Below are positions 12,086 through 25,100 of a stretch of DNA of 64,000 nucleotides, one piece after another. Source of the stretch: Citrus sinensis (taxonomy: Eukaryota > Streptophyta > Magnoliopsida > Sapindales > Rutaceae); NCBI RefSeq assembly GCF_022201045.2, contig NC_068564.1, positions 30,781,001-30,845,000 of the forward strand, read 5' to 3'. The position numbers and the translations under genes are program-made. The notes under the pieces are model-generated. The model had not been told where the DNA came from. It ran no database searches and was given only the letters and a program-made list of their open reading frames with translations. How positions within the stretch are numbered: the stretch's first letter is position 1; each line of letters begins with the position of its first letter.

Positions 12086-12348
12086 ACTGCAAATAATACG
12101 AAATACAGCATGTTACATTTTAATGTCTATCTAGGAAGATTTATTGAAAATCTTTAACATACGATGTGATATCTACCGAAAATCTTGACATACATTTATA
12201 GTGAAGCTTAAGGATTTGTCGAGATTAGATCCGAATTCCAAAATGTCGGAGAAATGGATAATTGAAGGGCCACCTCCACAAACAAATTGAGTGCATGTGA
12301 TTTGTGAAAATGAAGTGAGAAATGGAGCACAGCAGCAGGTATTATTAT

Positions 12349-12555
12349 TTATTGCTTTCGGGAAAAAGTAATTATGGCTATAAATGTGGCAACAAAGGCA
12401 AAGTGGAATGCAGTGCGGACTGCGGAGGCCGTGTAGATACTGTAACTCTTATCAGTCTGTGACAATTTGGATACAAATAATGCCTTGCCTTCTGTTTCAC
12501 TTTTGTAAAGCATTTGGAACAGTGTTTCTTTCTCACTTTCTCTAAGACTTGCCAT
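12349..12555 (-). CDS. short open frame of doubtful reality
   Basis: A 68-codon frame with a true ATG (12553-12555) encodes a polar N-terminal part (MASLRESEKETLFQML...) and a hydrophobic C-terminal part (FHFAFVATFIAIITFS). It is somewhat richer in G+C than its flanks. I do not recognise it. It could be a decayed gene fragment, an exon of something unlinked, or chance. Confidence 0.2.
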   Translation of the reverse strand: MASLRESEKETLFQMLYKSETEGKALFVSKLSQTDKSYSIYTASAVRTAFHFAFVATFIAIITFSRKQ

Positions 12556-13543
12556 TTGCCAACCACTTTTTTTGAGGGGTAAATTTCAGTATTCTATCGT
12601 ACTGTTTTGGATTTATCCTACATTTTCTTTATTGATTTGACATAATCTGAGATTGCAACCATTTCCAAAAAACATGTACCAGATGTTGACCATCTTTTTA
12701 TTAGTTAAAAAAAAAAAAAAAAACCTCATTCATTCCCATTGATTTGTCCATGCTAAATCTTTTATTTTCTCTTTTAGTTATGAATATTTGTTGAACAAAG
12801 TCATTTATCAAGAACGAAAAGAAAACACTCCCCCACTTTTTGGATCAGTATTTCTTTTCTCTTTTGATCTGAATTTCTTTAGTAATTAGTAAATAAAAAA
12901 TTAAAATATTAACTAACCATAAAAAAACTTAATAAAAAGATACTTAGCACAAAATTTTTAAAAATTAAGGAGAGTTCAATTTTGGAGAAAATTTTAATAC
13001 CACTTGGAATTGTTATTATCAATACAAATTCACCTCTTTTTCTATCATTAAGATTTTAAAAGAAAAAGGAATGTGTACAATCTACTTTAAAATTACTTTA
13101 TGGACATGAACTTCCTGAGCTCTTAATAAAATATGATTATGGTAGGATTTTTTGGATTTTTTTTTCGAGATTATCTTACCAAATTCGGCTTTCCCTTTCT
13201 TGCTACTGCCATAGTGCTGCTGAGTTGGAAGCCAACTTTACAATATCGTAACCATTAACATTAAAAAATAGTTAATTAATTATTTTTTTGGAAAAAAAAA
13301 ATCCGAAGAGAAAAAGGAAAAGAATCATGCGACATCTGTGGACCCCTAGTTTTGCCATAACATGCCACGTGTCCACGCCACTCAAAAAAAAATTCAGTCA
13401 CTACTTAAACTGCTTCTCTCCATTGCAAATTTTTGTGTCCCCATTGCAAATTGTTGTATCATCTTAAGAGTTCTTGACTGACACAAACGAAGAGATAGAG
13501 AGAGCAAAGTTGGCAAAAAATTAACAAAAAGTTATTTTGAAAA
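12556..13543. other. spacer and upstream region of the UGNT1-like gene
   Basis: AT-rich, no gene. The last ~200 bases should hold the promoter and 5' UTR of the transporter gene that starts at 13544. Two near copies of CATTGCAAATT-TTGT lie around 13421-13457. A-run at 12707-12722. Confidence 0.5.
13365..13372. promoter_or_regulatory. G-box-like element upstream of the UGNT1-like gene
   Basis: CCACGTGT contains the CACGTG core bound by plant bZIP and bHLH factors, about 175 bp before the start codon. Position supports a promoter role; binding is inferred only. Confidence 0.45.
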
Positions 13544-16500
13544 ATGGCTTCTTCTATGAAGAGTGATGAATTGCCAGTGACAGTGAATGATTCATTGAAG
13601 CGCCAAGAACAGCCTAAGGGCTCTGCCGCCATGACTAAAAGAGGTGTTTACGCGGCTGCCTCTTACATGGCTAGTGCTGGTAATTTCTGACGCTTTTTTT
13701 TTTCTTTTTTCATTTTATTCTTTTTATTGTCTCAATGTTTGAAATTTTATTTCAGGGACCGATTCATTAAACTTCGTGTGAAAATGGAAAGTTTGTTGTG
13801 TTATTTTTTTTGTGGGTTGCATTTAGAAATGTAAAAATGTTACTGTGCTACGTACGTTTGGGTTGTTTGGCGAGAAGAAGCCAGCAAAGGAGATTTTTCC
13901 CCTCTTCTTTTTTTTTGTTTTTTTTTTTGTTTTTGAATGTAGATTTTATTTAATTGTTGGGCTTATATGAAGGTGTGCTACGGTTAAATAAATTGATTTC
14001 AGAAATAAAATGTTTGGAAAATGAGTGGATTATGCAACAGTGATCATTTTTATTGCACTTCTAATTGTATAGTCAGAATTGTGACTGGTGTCAATGAAGA
14101 TTGAGTAATTGGGTTGTCTTTATATTTTTGTGTTCAAAATCTATATTTGAATCCTAGCGTGTCAATGCTGTTCATTGATTACTATAGTTTAGTTCTTGGG
14201 ATGGTACAAAAGGTCTGGGTTGGGACCCTGCACATTGAGAGGGGGGGAATCCGGTTGCCATAAGGAAACAACAAGAAAGGAAAAAAAAAAAAAAAGTCAA
14301 GGAGTTAAAATAAAAACTAATTCAATGTTATAGAAGCTGGAGAAATCATAATGCTAAGGAAATTCTGAAAGATACCAGTGCTTTTTTGGTTTTATTGAAC
14401 CAGTCATTCACAGGAAGGGTGATGTTTGTAGGATAGTTTCTCATAGATTTGTGTCAGGATAGATGAAGGAAGAATTGTTTCATAGCCAATTGAGATTCAA
14501 TGCTTGGTTATTTTAAAAAAAGAAAGCTTTATCATATGGCTAGAACGATGATGCATTGTCCAGAAATTACATATTCATAACTAAGCTCCCTGAGCTCTCT
14601 GTCAGCAGCATAACAGGAATTATTAATGAACATCTTTCTGGATCAATAAACTAGTTTTAATCTTTATTAGTCAAGATTTTGTTGCAAGGCAAACTATGTA
14701 TTTGCTAACGGGTTTTCTATGAAGGCAATTATGTCTCCTTATAAATCGTGTGGTCATGTTTTTTTCCCTCCATGTTGCAGTTCTCTTGGTAATGTTCAAC
14801 AAAGCAGCCCTTTCTTCTTACAGTTTCCCCTGTGCAAATGTCATCACACTTTTTCAGGTAGCTCAGTTACCTAGTTGGTCTCAAGTGGTAGACTACAAAT
14901 CCTTGATAATTTGCATAATATGCAGGCAATTCAGATAGCAATGTTTTAAAATTATCCTTGATTTTGGAAGTACACATCCTAATTTCTGTAAGATGTTCAT
15001 GTTTGACCATTATCATCTTTCAATTTGAAATCAATAACATCATTTCCAGCTTCATGCATGTATTGCACACGCTGAATGCTTGTTGTAGCTAACTTTGATC
15101 CACCCTGACATAACAATTTTTTATGCCAATCCAAGAATTTTTTTTTTGGGTCTAAATTGTTTCTGCTTTTTCTCAGTACTTGATTTGGCTTTGTATCTTT
15201 TGTTGTGTAGATGTTCTGTTCATGTTCAATTCTCTATGCATTGAGATGCTGGAAGATCATCTCTTTCACAGTTGGTGAACCACAGACTACCAGTAATAAT
15301 CCAACAACCCTTGTACCGCTCAAGACATTAGTTCACACTCTTCCTCTGGCACTTTCATATTTGCTTTACATGGTAATATTTCAAATACTTCTTGTTTGAG
15401 AGAGCTTTAATATTTCTTTTAATTTTTCCTCATATTAATCTCTTCTGTTGAAAGTTGATTACAATGGAAGCTGTGCGTGGCATAAATGTTCCCATGTACA
15501 CCACCCTCAGGCGGACTACAGTAGCCTTTACGATGATTGTAGAGTACCTATTGACAGGGCAGAAACACTCACTTCCTGTTGTTGGCAGGTACACCTTTTG
15601 AACTTTCCTCTGTCACTCAACTTTGATGTTATTGGAAGCAGGGAATTGGTTAATCACTCTTTTGACTCCATCCATGTGCCTTGGAAATGCTTGTCAGCTA
15701 CTTGATAAATCACTAATGAACCAAAACTGCTGCATGATGTGCTTGGATGGTAGATTAATCTTTTTTTTTTTTTTTTTTTCAAAATGGATAACTTAGTATC
15801 TGTTTCTAGCACTTTTTTTCACTATGATTCATATGGGGAAAAAAAAGTTGGCTCCAATATTTTCAAATTTCTTCAAGCCTTTCATTTCCTACGAATCACA
15901 GAACATATAAAGTTTGTCAATCAAAATTCTGAAGGCCGCGTTTCTGTTTGAGGATATAGGTAAAGTTTATATATAAATTTAAATTGGGAAATAATAGTGG
16001 CTTCACCACACAAAAATGTAATTCCTAGTACCTTTATGCACAATAGTATTATCTTCTTTACATTCATGTACCTAGTTTCCTTCTTAATTGTATAAATCCA
16101 AGGATTTCATCAGTGTGGGCATTATTTTGCTCGGTGCATTTCTTGCTGGAGCGTGGGACTTATCCTTTGATGCCTATGGCTATGCTGTTGTCTTTATAGC
16201 CAACATCTGTACAGCAGCATATCTTGCCTTCATTTCTCGTATTGGTAGTGTTTCATTCTCAAACTTTCTGGCATCTCATTTCTTAGCTAAGGTTTTTGAA
16301 TCCTTTTATTAAGATTATGGCATATATTTTTAATTCGTTTCAGGTAGATCCAGTGGCCTCAGTAGCTTTGGTCTTATGTGGTGCAATGGTATAATCAAAG
16401 ACTCGTTGCTTTTTTTTCGTTTCAGATCTCAGAGAAACATTTTACTTACGCAGAATTTGTAGGAATAATATGCACGCCAATTCTGCTATTCTGGACTTCA

Positions 16501-17686
16501 TTCAGAGGCGACCTAGAAGTGACAATGAATTTCCCTCTTCTATTTTACCCCGGCTTTCAGGTGCTTTTTTCTTCTCCAAAGACAGTTACTTTAATGCCGA
16601 TTACGTCTATAACTCCTGTGTTTTCAGATAACTTGCTCTGTTGCCTTGTTTTCTTCATTTTTGAGTAACAGTTGCTCTTTTTTCATTTTAATCATCGTGT
16701 AAGGGACCTGATTCAATGCCAGCATACTATTACTAAATTTTGTGAAATATTTAAGCAATTGAATCAGTGGTTAATAGGATGATCTGATTAAATATTTCTG
16801 TAATGAATTTTTTTGCAGGTTGTGATGCTTCTTTCCTGTATCATGGCATTCTTAATAAATTATTATGTATTTTTGAACACAACCCTCAATTCAGCACTCA
16901 CACAGACAATTTGTGGTAATTTAAAGGTGTGTACTGTCTGTCTACAACCTTACTGCTACAAGGTCTAGCATGCAAGCTTGCTTCATGCCTAATTCAGTTA
17001 TGTAATTTAACATTTGAATCTTAATATTTGATGGATTATTATTTATTTTAGGCTGTTTCCATTAAGATTAAAAATGAAAATTGAGATTAGAGAACAGAAG
17101 TCAATTGCTTTTCTGACATGGAATTTTCATATTTTTCTTTTTTGATAGTTTTTTTTTTGGCTATTACAAAATTGCTTACAAGTTATAACTCCCTTGATGT
17201 AAATGTAGTGTGTATACAATAAATAGATCCCGAATGCAACTAGGAGATTTCAAAAACATTATCAACATTAAATGTGTCTCTTTTGATGAGCCGGAAGGTT
17301 ATGCCTGCTAACTAAATTCTATTTTAAATGTAACTTCTTTTTTTTTTATATTCCAAAATCATCAATCTCTCTAAAATCATTTACAAATGTTTAATCGATC
17401 ACTGGCCTTCAACTGCTCACCTCACACGTGTTTGTGATTCCTAATTTTCTATTGTAGGACCTTTTAACTATCGGACTTGGCTGGCTATTATTTGGTGGGC
17501 TTCCATTTGATTTGGTGAGTATAGACTAATCTGGTGTTATATTTTTAATGTGCTTCATGTGAGAATCTTAACACGACTAATGTTCTTGACTAAATTCTTG
17601 TTTTCTTCCAGTTCAATATCGTTGGCCAAGCTCTTGGCTTTCTCGGGTCGTGCTTCTATGCATATTGTAAGCTTCAGGGGAAGTAA
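13544..17686 (+). CDS. UGNT1-like UDP-N-acetylglucosamine (nucleotide-sugar) transporter
   Basis: Golgi/ER multi-pass transporter of the NST/TPT/DMT family; the Arabidopsis relative UGNT1 supplies UDP-GlcNAc to the Golgi for N-glycan and sphingolipid glycosylation. Ten exons join in frame: 13544-13679, 14781-14857, 15211-15372, 15455-15588, 16114-16244, 16344-16388, 16463-16560, 16819-16926, 17458-17514 and 17612-17686, giving 340 residues. Diagnostic stretches are SAAMTKRGVYAAASYM, VLLVMFNKAALSSYSFPC, MYTTLRRTTVAFTMIVEY, SVGIILLGAFLAGAWDLSFD, GRSSGLSSFGLMW, LNSALTQTICGNLKDL and GWLLFGGLPFDL, all matching the remembered UGNT1 order. Exon 6 is 45 nt and is followed by a 74-nt intron; an earlier TTTCAG (ends 16425) would shift the frame. 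The C-terminus (LGFLGSCFYAYCKLQGK) is slightly shorter than in Arabidopsis. The ~1.1-kb first intron follows the cytosolic N-terminal segment. Substrate is inferred from the subfamily. Confidence 0.93.
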
Positions 17687-20600
17687 ATGACATCCCGCTG
17701 CTTCGGAGGCTTATACAGGAGGTAAATAGCTCATACAGCTGAGCACTGCTGGCTTCATTAGCCACCAAATTTTGATTAAAAATCAGAGACTCTAGAGCAT
17801 ATAGGAAATCTCTACAATATATAAGTTTTCTCTGCATATTAAGCTGCTGAAAAAATTATGAACAATTGCAGAATATATGGATTCATGAAACCCTGTTACT
17901 TTTAGCTGATATCTGAGAAATCAAAGATCAGTTAATTAAAAAAAAAAAGAACAATAATATTGAAGGTGCCAGGTGGCAAAGTTTTGATTTCACAGAAAGT
18001 GTTCACTTTGTGGATTGGATGCATTCTCTTTATGTTGAACTTGTTCAAACCAATCTCTTGATATTGTTCATTCAGTTTTAGAGTTAAACAGTTATATCTA
18101 CGTCGCATTCAAAGAGAAGCAAGCCAACTCCTCCAGTACTTGTCTTTCCCCTTTGATAAGCCTCAAGTCGAAGAAGTGAAGAATTACAAAATCTTGTCAC
18201 TTGTCTGCAATCTTTTCTATGAGATATTCATCTCTCTTTATATTACTTAACCCATAAAGGTAATGAATAATGTGAATAAACATGTAGCATCGAATCCATG
18301 ATGTGTAACGTAACACCTACAACTCACATTCATATGTCACAAAAATTATGCTAGAAGGGCACTTGACTGTGCCTCAGATCATGTAAACGCTGGGAATATA
18401 AAGCAGAACATGAAACCAGAAAACTTGATGATGAAAGATGATGAGATGTTAGTGCCATGATTTATATGTTTTTGACATAATAATCCAACAAAACAATTGA
18501 GTGTATATGCAATTCATTTTACTTAAAGTAGAAGAATTTCTCTCCTTTTCCCTTTTGCTTTTTGTCAATGTTCGTTCAAAGGGTAATGTGCCTGAAAAAT
18601 TTGCGAGACACTCAAGAGACAATATTATGAAGCATATATCTTTACTCTAATTTTTGTAAAGCAACTTTGAATTCTGAGATTGACAGAAGTGTGCAAAAAC
18701 TAAATTGGGTCTCTGTTCAGGTGTCTCATTTCTTGTTCAAAAGCAAACCTTTTTGCAAAATCTTCTTCAAATGCACTTAAACTGCTGACACAACGAGTAC
18801 TTCGGGCTCTTCTAGGAGCTAACTCAGCATGCTTGCCTGCGTGTGAAGACAGATTTTTTCACAAACACAGAGAGAGAGAGAGAGAGAAATTAAATCCTCA
18901 AAAGAGTTGTAGGCAGCAACTGGAGTTCTCAAGGAGAAAAGTGTCTTTCTTGTCTCCACAAGCTGACAAGAAACTTTGGCCGAATTGCCATGCATGATTG
19001 AAACATACCCATCAACTGCATTCTTCCAAAAGCTAAATTAAAATTTACTTCTATTTTCTTTGCCCTTTTTCCACCCTTAATTTCATGCGAATTCAATGTT
19101 AGTGGTCAAAGAAAATGTTCTTAATTAATTTATTTATTAATGCTCAAATTTTCTGTACATCGGTCAAAGTGACGTTGTTCTAGGCTGCTGCAATTCTGTT
19201 TGACAAAAGATCCCAGGAAGAGGGAGGAAACTTTGAATTTAAAAAGTCATACGAATATTCTCTTAATTAAAGATACGAAAAAGCTAAGAAAGTATGTTTT
19301 CTTTTCTTGAGGAAGCAAAGGTAACTAAACATGGCACGTTATAGCTTAAAGAATTGTGTTTGCAATTTTGTATGAGTGGAACCTATGTAGATGTCCCTTT
19401 GTCCACCCCTTTAATCAAAGAGTTTCAAAAGCTAGAGATTTGACATTTGAAATTTTATATTTCTACTATGGATGATTTAGTTGGCACCATTATTCGTATT
19501 ATAATGATCGACATTGTTACCTAATATTAATCTTATGCGTCAGTTAATACTTTAAAAGAATTATAGGGTTCCACAACGGCACATTTATCTAATTGCCTAG
19601 TTGCGCGCCAAATCATTCTAACGTGACATATACGGATTATTTAATGAGGCAACCATTTTCTAGAGCATATAATAATGAAACATTATGCAAAGAAAAAGCC
19701 AAAGTTGAGGTCGCTAGCTAGCTTTTGACCCTTCCTGCATGTTTAGTCTAAGAAGAAGAAACAAATGGAATAGAATTCAAAAGTCCTAGGATCTGGTGAT
19801 GTGAAATAAGAACGGTTTTAAGGCGTGGGGGAATCTGTTAATTGGGTAGTGGCACGCGAACTTACCCCCCCAAATCATGAGTACTGAGAGATAGACATGG
19901 GGGAGCTTTATTTTTAAAGCTTTTTATTCTAATAATTAAAAAAAAAGGCTTCCTTTACTCTTCCCAAAGATCTTCTCTTGTGTAATTGAAATGTATGAGC
20001 ATGAGATTGTTTGTTGGTGAGAAAAAAGTTAGAAGCAAACCCCAAGGAGTGTGTTCCCCAGCACAGCCCCAAGGCAAGGCTCCTTTAGCGCCGGTGTCTC
20101 CGCTTTGTGGAGTTGCCTCAATTTGCCTATTTGCTAATTGCTATGTGTTGTTAAAAATGCATGCCCTTAAGTGTGTGTTTCTTTGTGTCATAAAGATGAC
20201 AAAATATTACTTTATTATTTCTTTCTTCCCAATCTTCTCTCTAGACAATCCCTCCCTTCGCTGACATTCTGCACTTCTGTTCCCAATATTCTTCTCTTCA
20301 AAATGCTTTCCCTCCCTTAAAGTTTTATCCACATTAGATACTAGATATTCAATTGACTCGGTCTAGCTATCTATTTGAGAAAGTTTGGAAGTCTTGGAGT
20401 CATTTTCCCTCATTTTAATCATATTTTTCCTCCATTGTCAATCTTGAACTTTTTATGTATATACATAGCTGCTGATGTGTACCCAAACCAAAAAAATGTT
20501 GTAGCTACCTAGTTTTTGGATGTGGCCATACAATACATGTCACTCTTGTATAAGGGCATAACTAAGCAATGGCCTGGGACCGCGGCCACCCGTGTTAATA

Positions 20601-22089
20601 AAATTCTAAATAGGAGTCTTTATAAATTTAGCCTCCATATATAATTTTGCTAGCCCCTCAAAGATAACAGTATTAATATTTTTTTCTTCCTTAAGTACGT
20701 CATGTCTTCATTCCCTACCCCCAACCAAACTCCTTGATTATCTCCTGCTCATGCACATAAGATCTTGTTAGTCCATATGCTCTAGCTGAGATATTTATTT
20801 CAATAATGAATGTGAATCGATATTTGTTTACTCTTAATGATTTGTTTAGAATACACATAAGCCAACTATGTTATTCTCTGTGGATTAGTTTGGCTAGGCT
20901 TTGTTTAATTTAACTAATCAAATGCAAGCATGATATATATATATACAAAAAGGATGGGTTTCAAATAATTATAAGTCTTAAAAGGGGGATCAGAAAGGAT
21001 ACAAATACAATGAAAAGGAGTAATTGTTTGGGGTTTTTTTGGTGGAGAATATTTGAGGTGCATGCGCAAGAGAAGGAGGGGGCGGTTTCGATTTTAATTT
21101 GAGTACAAACTAAGCATGAGTGGGGGGTGACAAACCCTAAAAGTTATTTTTGCTCCCCATTGACATCATTCCACTCACCTTCTTCTCCTTCCCGTCCCGA
21201 GGCAAAACCCTACCTATTATACCTTGTCACTCAACTCCTCTCTCCATATGTGCATGTCTATATATGTATATGCTTCCGTTTTCCTTATATATTTAGATCA
21301 TCACCATGCTCATCATCTTCAATATCACTCATATCTCGTCACATAACAAACTAGGGTTTCACTTCAGATCATTTTTGTTTTATTATCACTGCATATACAT
21401 ATCTTTTCCGATCTTCCTTCAAACCCTAATCATCTGTGACTACTACCAAAATTTTGAATACGCCAACAGCTTTCGATTCTTTTTTTTCTCTTTCTTGCTA
21501 ATATCTTCCATACATTTTTTTTATCCAAAATACTGTTTTAAGAGCACCCAAATGATTTTAGAAATAGAATTAAATCATTCATTATGATTAAGAATCGATC
21601 CCTCTTTTGATAATCAGTTTCGAATATAATAGAGTAATTTGTTTGGTGTTTGTGACATATTAATATTGCACAAAATTGCATATTGTTTTTGACTCGATTC
21701 ATTCAATATAAATTATGACTATTAAGAGATCCCACATCCATGATCATACCCAACCACCATTTCCAACTTGTATAATCCACTAAGATATACAGCATATCTT
21801 TATCACAATTAGGGACAGCATAATTTATTGGTCATTTTTAAGGCCTTCAGAGCAATATGGGACCATATATTTTTATCTTGCATTCATTTGTATTCAAGTA
21901 CCCTTTTTTTTTTTTTTTAATTTTAGGTTGATAAGTGGTGCCAGCTGCATTGCCACTATATTCGCTAAATTGACCCTACTAAACTCGATCGTTTCTGTAT
22001 GGTTTCAACATGTAGCATGGTGATTTGCTGTTGCATTGATTCATGCATGGTGATGGAGAATTTGTTGGTTGTTTGGGAAGCAAGAAAAA
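17687..22089. other. 3' UTR and long spacer leading to MIR171
   Basis: The first few hundred bases are probably the transporter 3' UTR. The remaining ~4 kb shows no supported protein gene. The 500-900 bp before the MIR171 hairpin contain pyrimidine-rich stretches and TATATATGTATATG-like motifs (around 21257-21270) that could be its promoter, but I cannot fix a start site. Confidence 0.45.
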
Positions 22090-22190
22090 AACGAAAGCGA
22101 TATTGGTGAGGTTCAATCCGAAGACGGATTTACACATTGAAGTTGTAAAAGACGATCTCAGATTGAGCCGCGCCAATATCACTTAATTTA
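22090..22190 (+). ncRNA. MIR171: MIR171 precursor hairpin
   Basis: The 3' arm carries the conserved miR171 core TTGAGCCGCGCCAATATC (within 22160-22183; a 21-nt product would be 22160-22180 or 22163-22183 depending on the cut). The 5' arm (about 22099-22119) reads GATATTGGTGAGGTTCAATC, the usual star strand. The two pair with one A-G mismatch and two G-U wobbles across the duplex. The loop of ~40 nt is of normal plant size and pairing extends a few bases beyond the duplex. miR171 cuts mRNAs of HAM/SCL6-type GRAS transcription factors, controlling meristem and branching. The minus-strand open frame over this site is a shadow. The family number cannot be fixed from sequence. Confidence 0.93.
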
Positions 22191-25100
22191 TAAAAATGAA
22201 TATCCCTTTTGCTTTCCCTTTCATTTCTTCAGATTCTCTTTCGAGGAATTTACTTGATACATTTTCACTGTATTACTCTTTGCATTATGTTTATCATTGC
22301 ATCATTTCATCATCTAGTACTTTTTATTCTTTTTCAGTTCTGTATCTTTAATTTGGTTGAATCTTGATTATGTGACGCAGGATCTCTTTGCTGAGCATCC
22401 GGTTATTCCAAGCAGTTCTAGCTCTCTAGCTCGAAGATGTCCATAAAAATATGTGTGTGCATTAATTTCCAGTACGTATATATACATCTGGTCTCTGTAT
22501 TTGAGTAGATTTTGAGTGCTAATTAGCACAGATGAATGCCTGATTATTGGGTTTAAGAAGTGAAGTACTTAGTTTAGAAGAAGTGTGTTGTGTACGTTAA
22601 TTACATTAATAGAAAAAGTGAATATATTATTGTTACTACTCTATAGTTTTTTTTTTTTTTATCAATTTGTATATTCCACACTCCTCGGGGTAGAAATCTT
22701 TTCCTACCATTCTATTCTACATAGTCGTCTGCATTGGATGTCATCATTCTACATAAAATTTGATGGTACCAGCGGATGTGGAAATTTTGGATTCATATTA
22801 AAGCCGCAGAGGCAGTCTTATGTTTTGGATCTTTTTTCAGTTTAAAGATTATGTTTTGATTACCCTTTTTAGGCTATTACAATACCGTGATTGGGGGAAG
22901 ATCATTTCTGTGGAGAAAGCACGCACGCAATCAATCTTTTTTAAAATAATCCTCAAACATTCAAATTTAAGTACATGCATGTCATGTGTTACTTAAAAAT
23001 GGCTTACATAGAGGATACGTACGGAAAAGATTCATACTTCATACTAATTTAGCTCTAAACTTTCTGTTAATTTTACTGTCCTATTGTTTTACTTGGATCG
23101 ACTTGTTCATCAGCTTGATTCCATCTTGCATTAATTCCTGCTTTTTGTTTCTTTGGTCGTTAATATCTTTGATTGGTTAATTAATTGGTTCATGACAAGC
23201 ACTTACGTAACCTCGACGTCGCAAATACACTATTAATGCTACCTTGAAAGATATCCTCTGTGTGTGTGTGTGTGTGTGTGTGTAAATATATATATATTTC
23301 ATGTTGTAACTTTAGATACATGCATATATTTGAAATTTGAATTTAAATTGTTATTATAATGAGATCATATTCTCATTGTTATAATGTTTTGATATGATAT
23401 CATTGTTATACGGTTTTGGTAAATGTATGCTACTAGACTACTAGTGAATGAATCTATTATTTTTTTCGGCCGATACCAATTGCATTAGTAATTTAATATT
23501 ATCTTCAAGCCCAACAATCCATCTTCAATTATATGCCCTAGTCATCCAAATTGGCGTTATACATCGTAGAATGTACAGCGAAACTTTTCGAGTTATGTGA
23601 ATACTAAACCAGTATTTTGAAGCTCTTTTAGTTTTCTTTATTATTATTAAAAAAAAAAACAGAAAGGTTGATCGATAGAGGGGTGAGGTTAAAACCCAAA
23701 TCAAATTTTCACCCTTAGCTCCCCATAATTCAAATTTAGTTGGCCAGTCAAATAAGTTTATTTAAAAACTATTCAGTCAAACTTTTGGAGTAGGAATCTT
23801 TCTACTATATTATCGAATCTCATAGGTCACTACTGATTTTAACCAGTTCGTTTCATTTAAGATTAAAACATAAAATTGAATTTTTTTTTCTTAAATCCTT
23901 GATAGTATTTTGAAGCTTTTATTTCATCTTAATTTCATCCAGTGGATTACATGAACAAATTTATATTATTCAAACCTACCTAGTTATGACCTTGATGCAC
24001 GTTGGTGCATCGGGGTGCACTGGTTGACGCGGAAGGCCAGCGTGGGGCCATTCTAATGAATTAGGTCACATGATCGGGAGTCGTCTGGATGGGTAGGTAT
24101 ACGCATACCCTCATTCAGCTTAAGGTTGTTCCCATCTTTGAGTTACACACCATGCTCATTATGGTCAATAGACCGAGAGTACACCTGGAAGCTTGTAATT
24201 GATGGTCCTATGTTGTATATTTAACTAAAAACAAATAGTCAATAATAAATCTTCGAGTGACCAGGATTTATTTTTCGTTTTCATTTTTTTTTTTCTTTTC
24301 ACTTTTTATGTATGAATTGGCAAAAGAGATCGTAGCCAACTTTAACGGCAAGGACTTAAAAGTTCAGAAGCTCGTGCAGACTTCAATTTCAAGTTATGGC
24401 TTGCTTTCTTCCAGGGACCCCATATGCATGAGAATGCAGCGATGCGGGTTAATTCAAATATGGCATATATTATGCTGTGAACAAACAGAAAGTAATGATG
24501 GTCAGTAAGCCCAAATTTACCTTTTAATGTCTTACTTCCCCAAGATTTGATCTCGAATAATGATTAGTTAAACAAAATTTATTGAAAATTCCTCGGCCAC
24601 ACCCGTCTATACATCAATAATTATAGTCAGAATCAGAAATCTGTTCAACATAAGCATCTTTGTTGCGCAATCCAGGTGTCTTGAGTCCGAATTTTTTAAA
24701 AAATATTTGGAAGAAAAACTTCTCATAAACAAGCAGTCCCAAAAGGGACTTTTCTGTCATTTAATGTAAGCACGGTCCCGTTGAGATGCCTTTACAATGA
24801 ATCTTAAAGCAGATATTTTGCTGCATACAGAGACAGGGCACTGTCGGTGTCATGTTAAGAACTCATAGCATTTTTGGATTCCTTTTAGTCCTTGGCTTTA
24901 CTCATAAGAAACAACAAAAATGATCATTCACGGTGCTTTATTCATCCTAGCTAAATTCAAATTAACATTTGAGAAATTGCCAGTTGGCCTAATCATGTTT
25001 GTGACTCAAATGAATTCATTGAGACACTGAAGCTTTTAACTTTTAGATGAAAACACATTAGTGGGAACACTGATTTTTGGTCATTGATGTGCAAGCAAGC

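Noticed and set aside
16389..16425. 37-nt intron in the UGNT1-like gene
   Set aside because: Too short for a plant intron and it breaks the frame; the acceptor at 16461-16462 restores the conserved GIIC segment.
21979..22182. 67-codon frame on the - strand
   Set aside because: Overlaps the MIR171 hairpin in antisense; no protein similarity.
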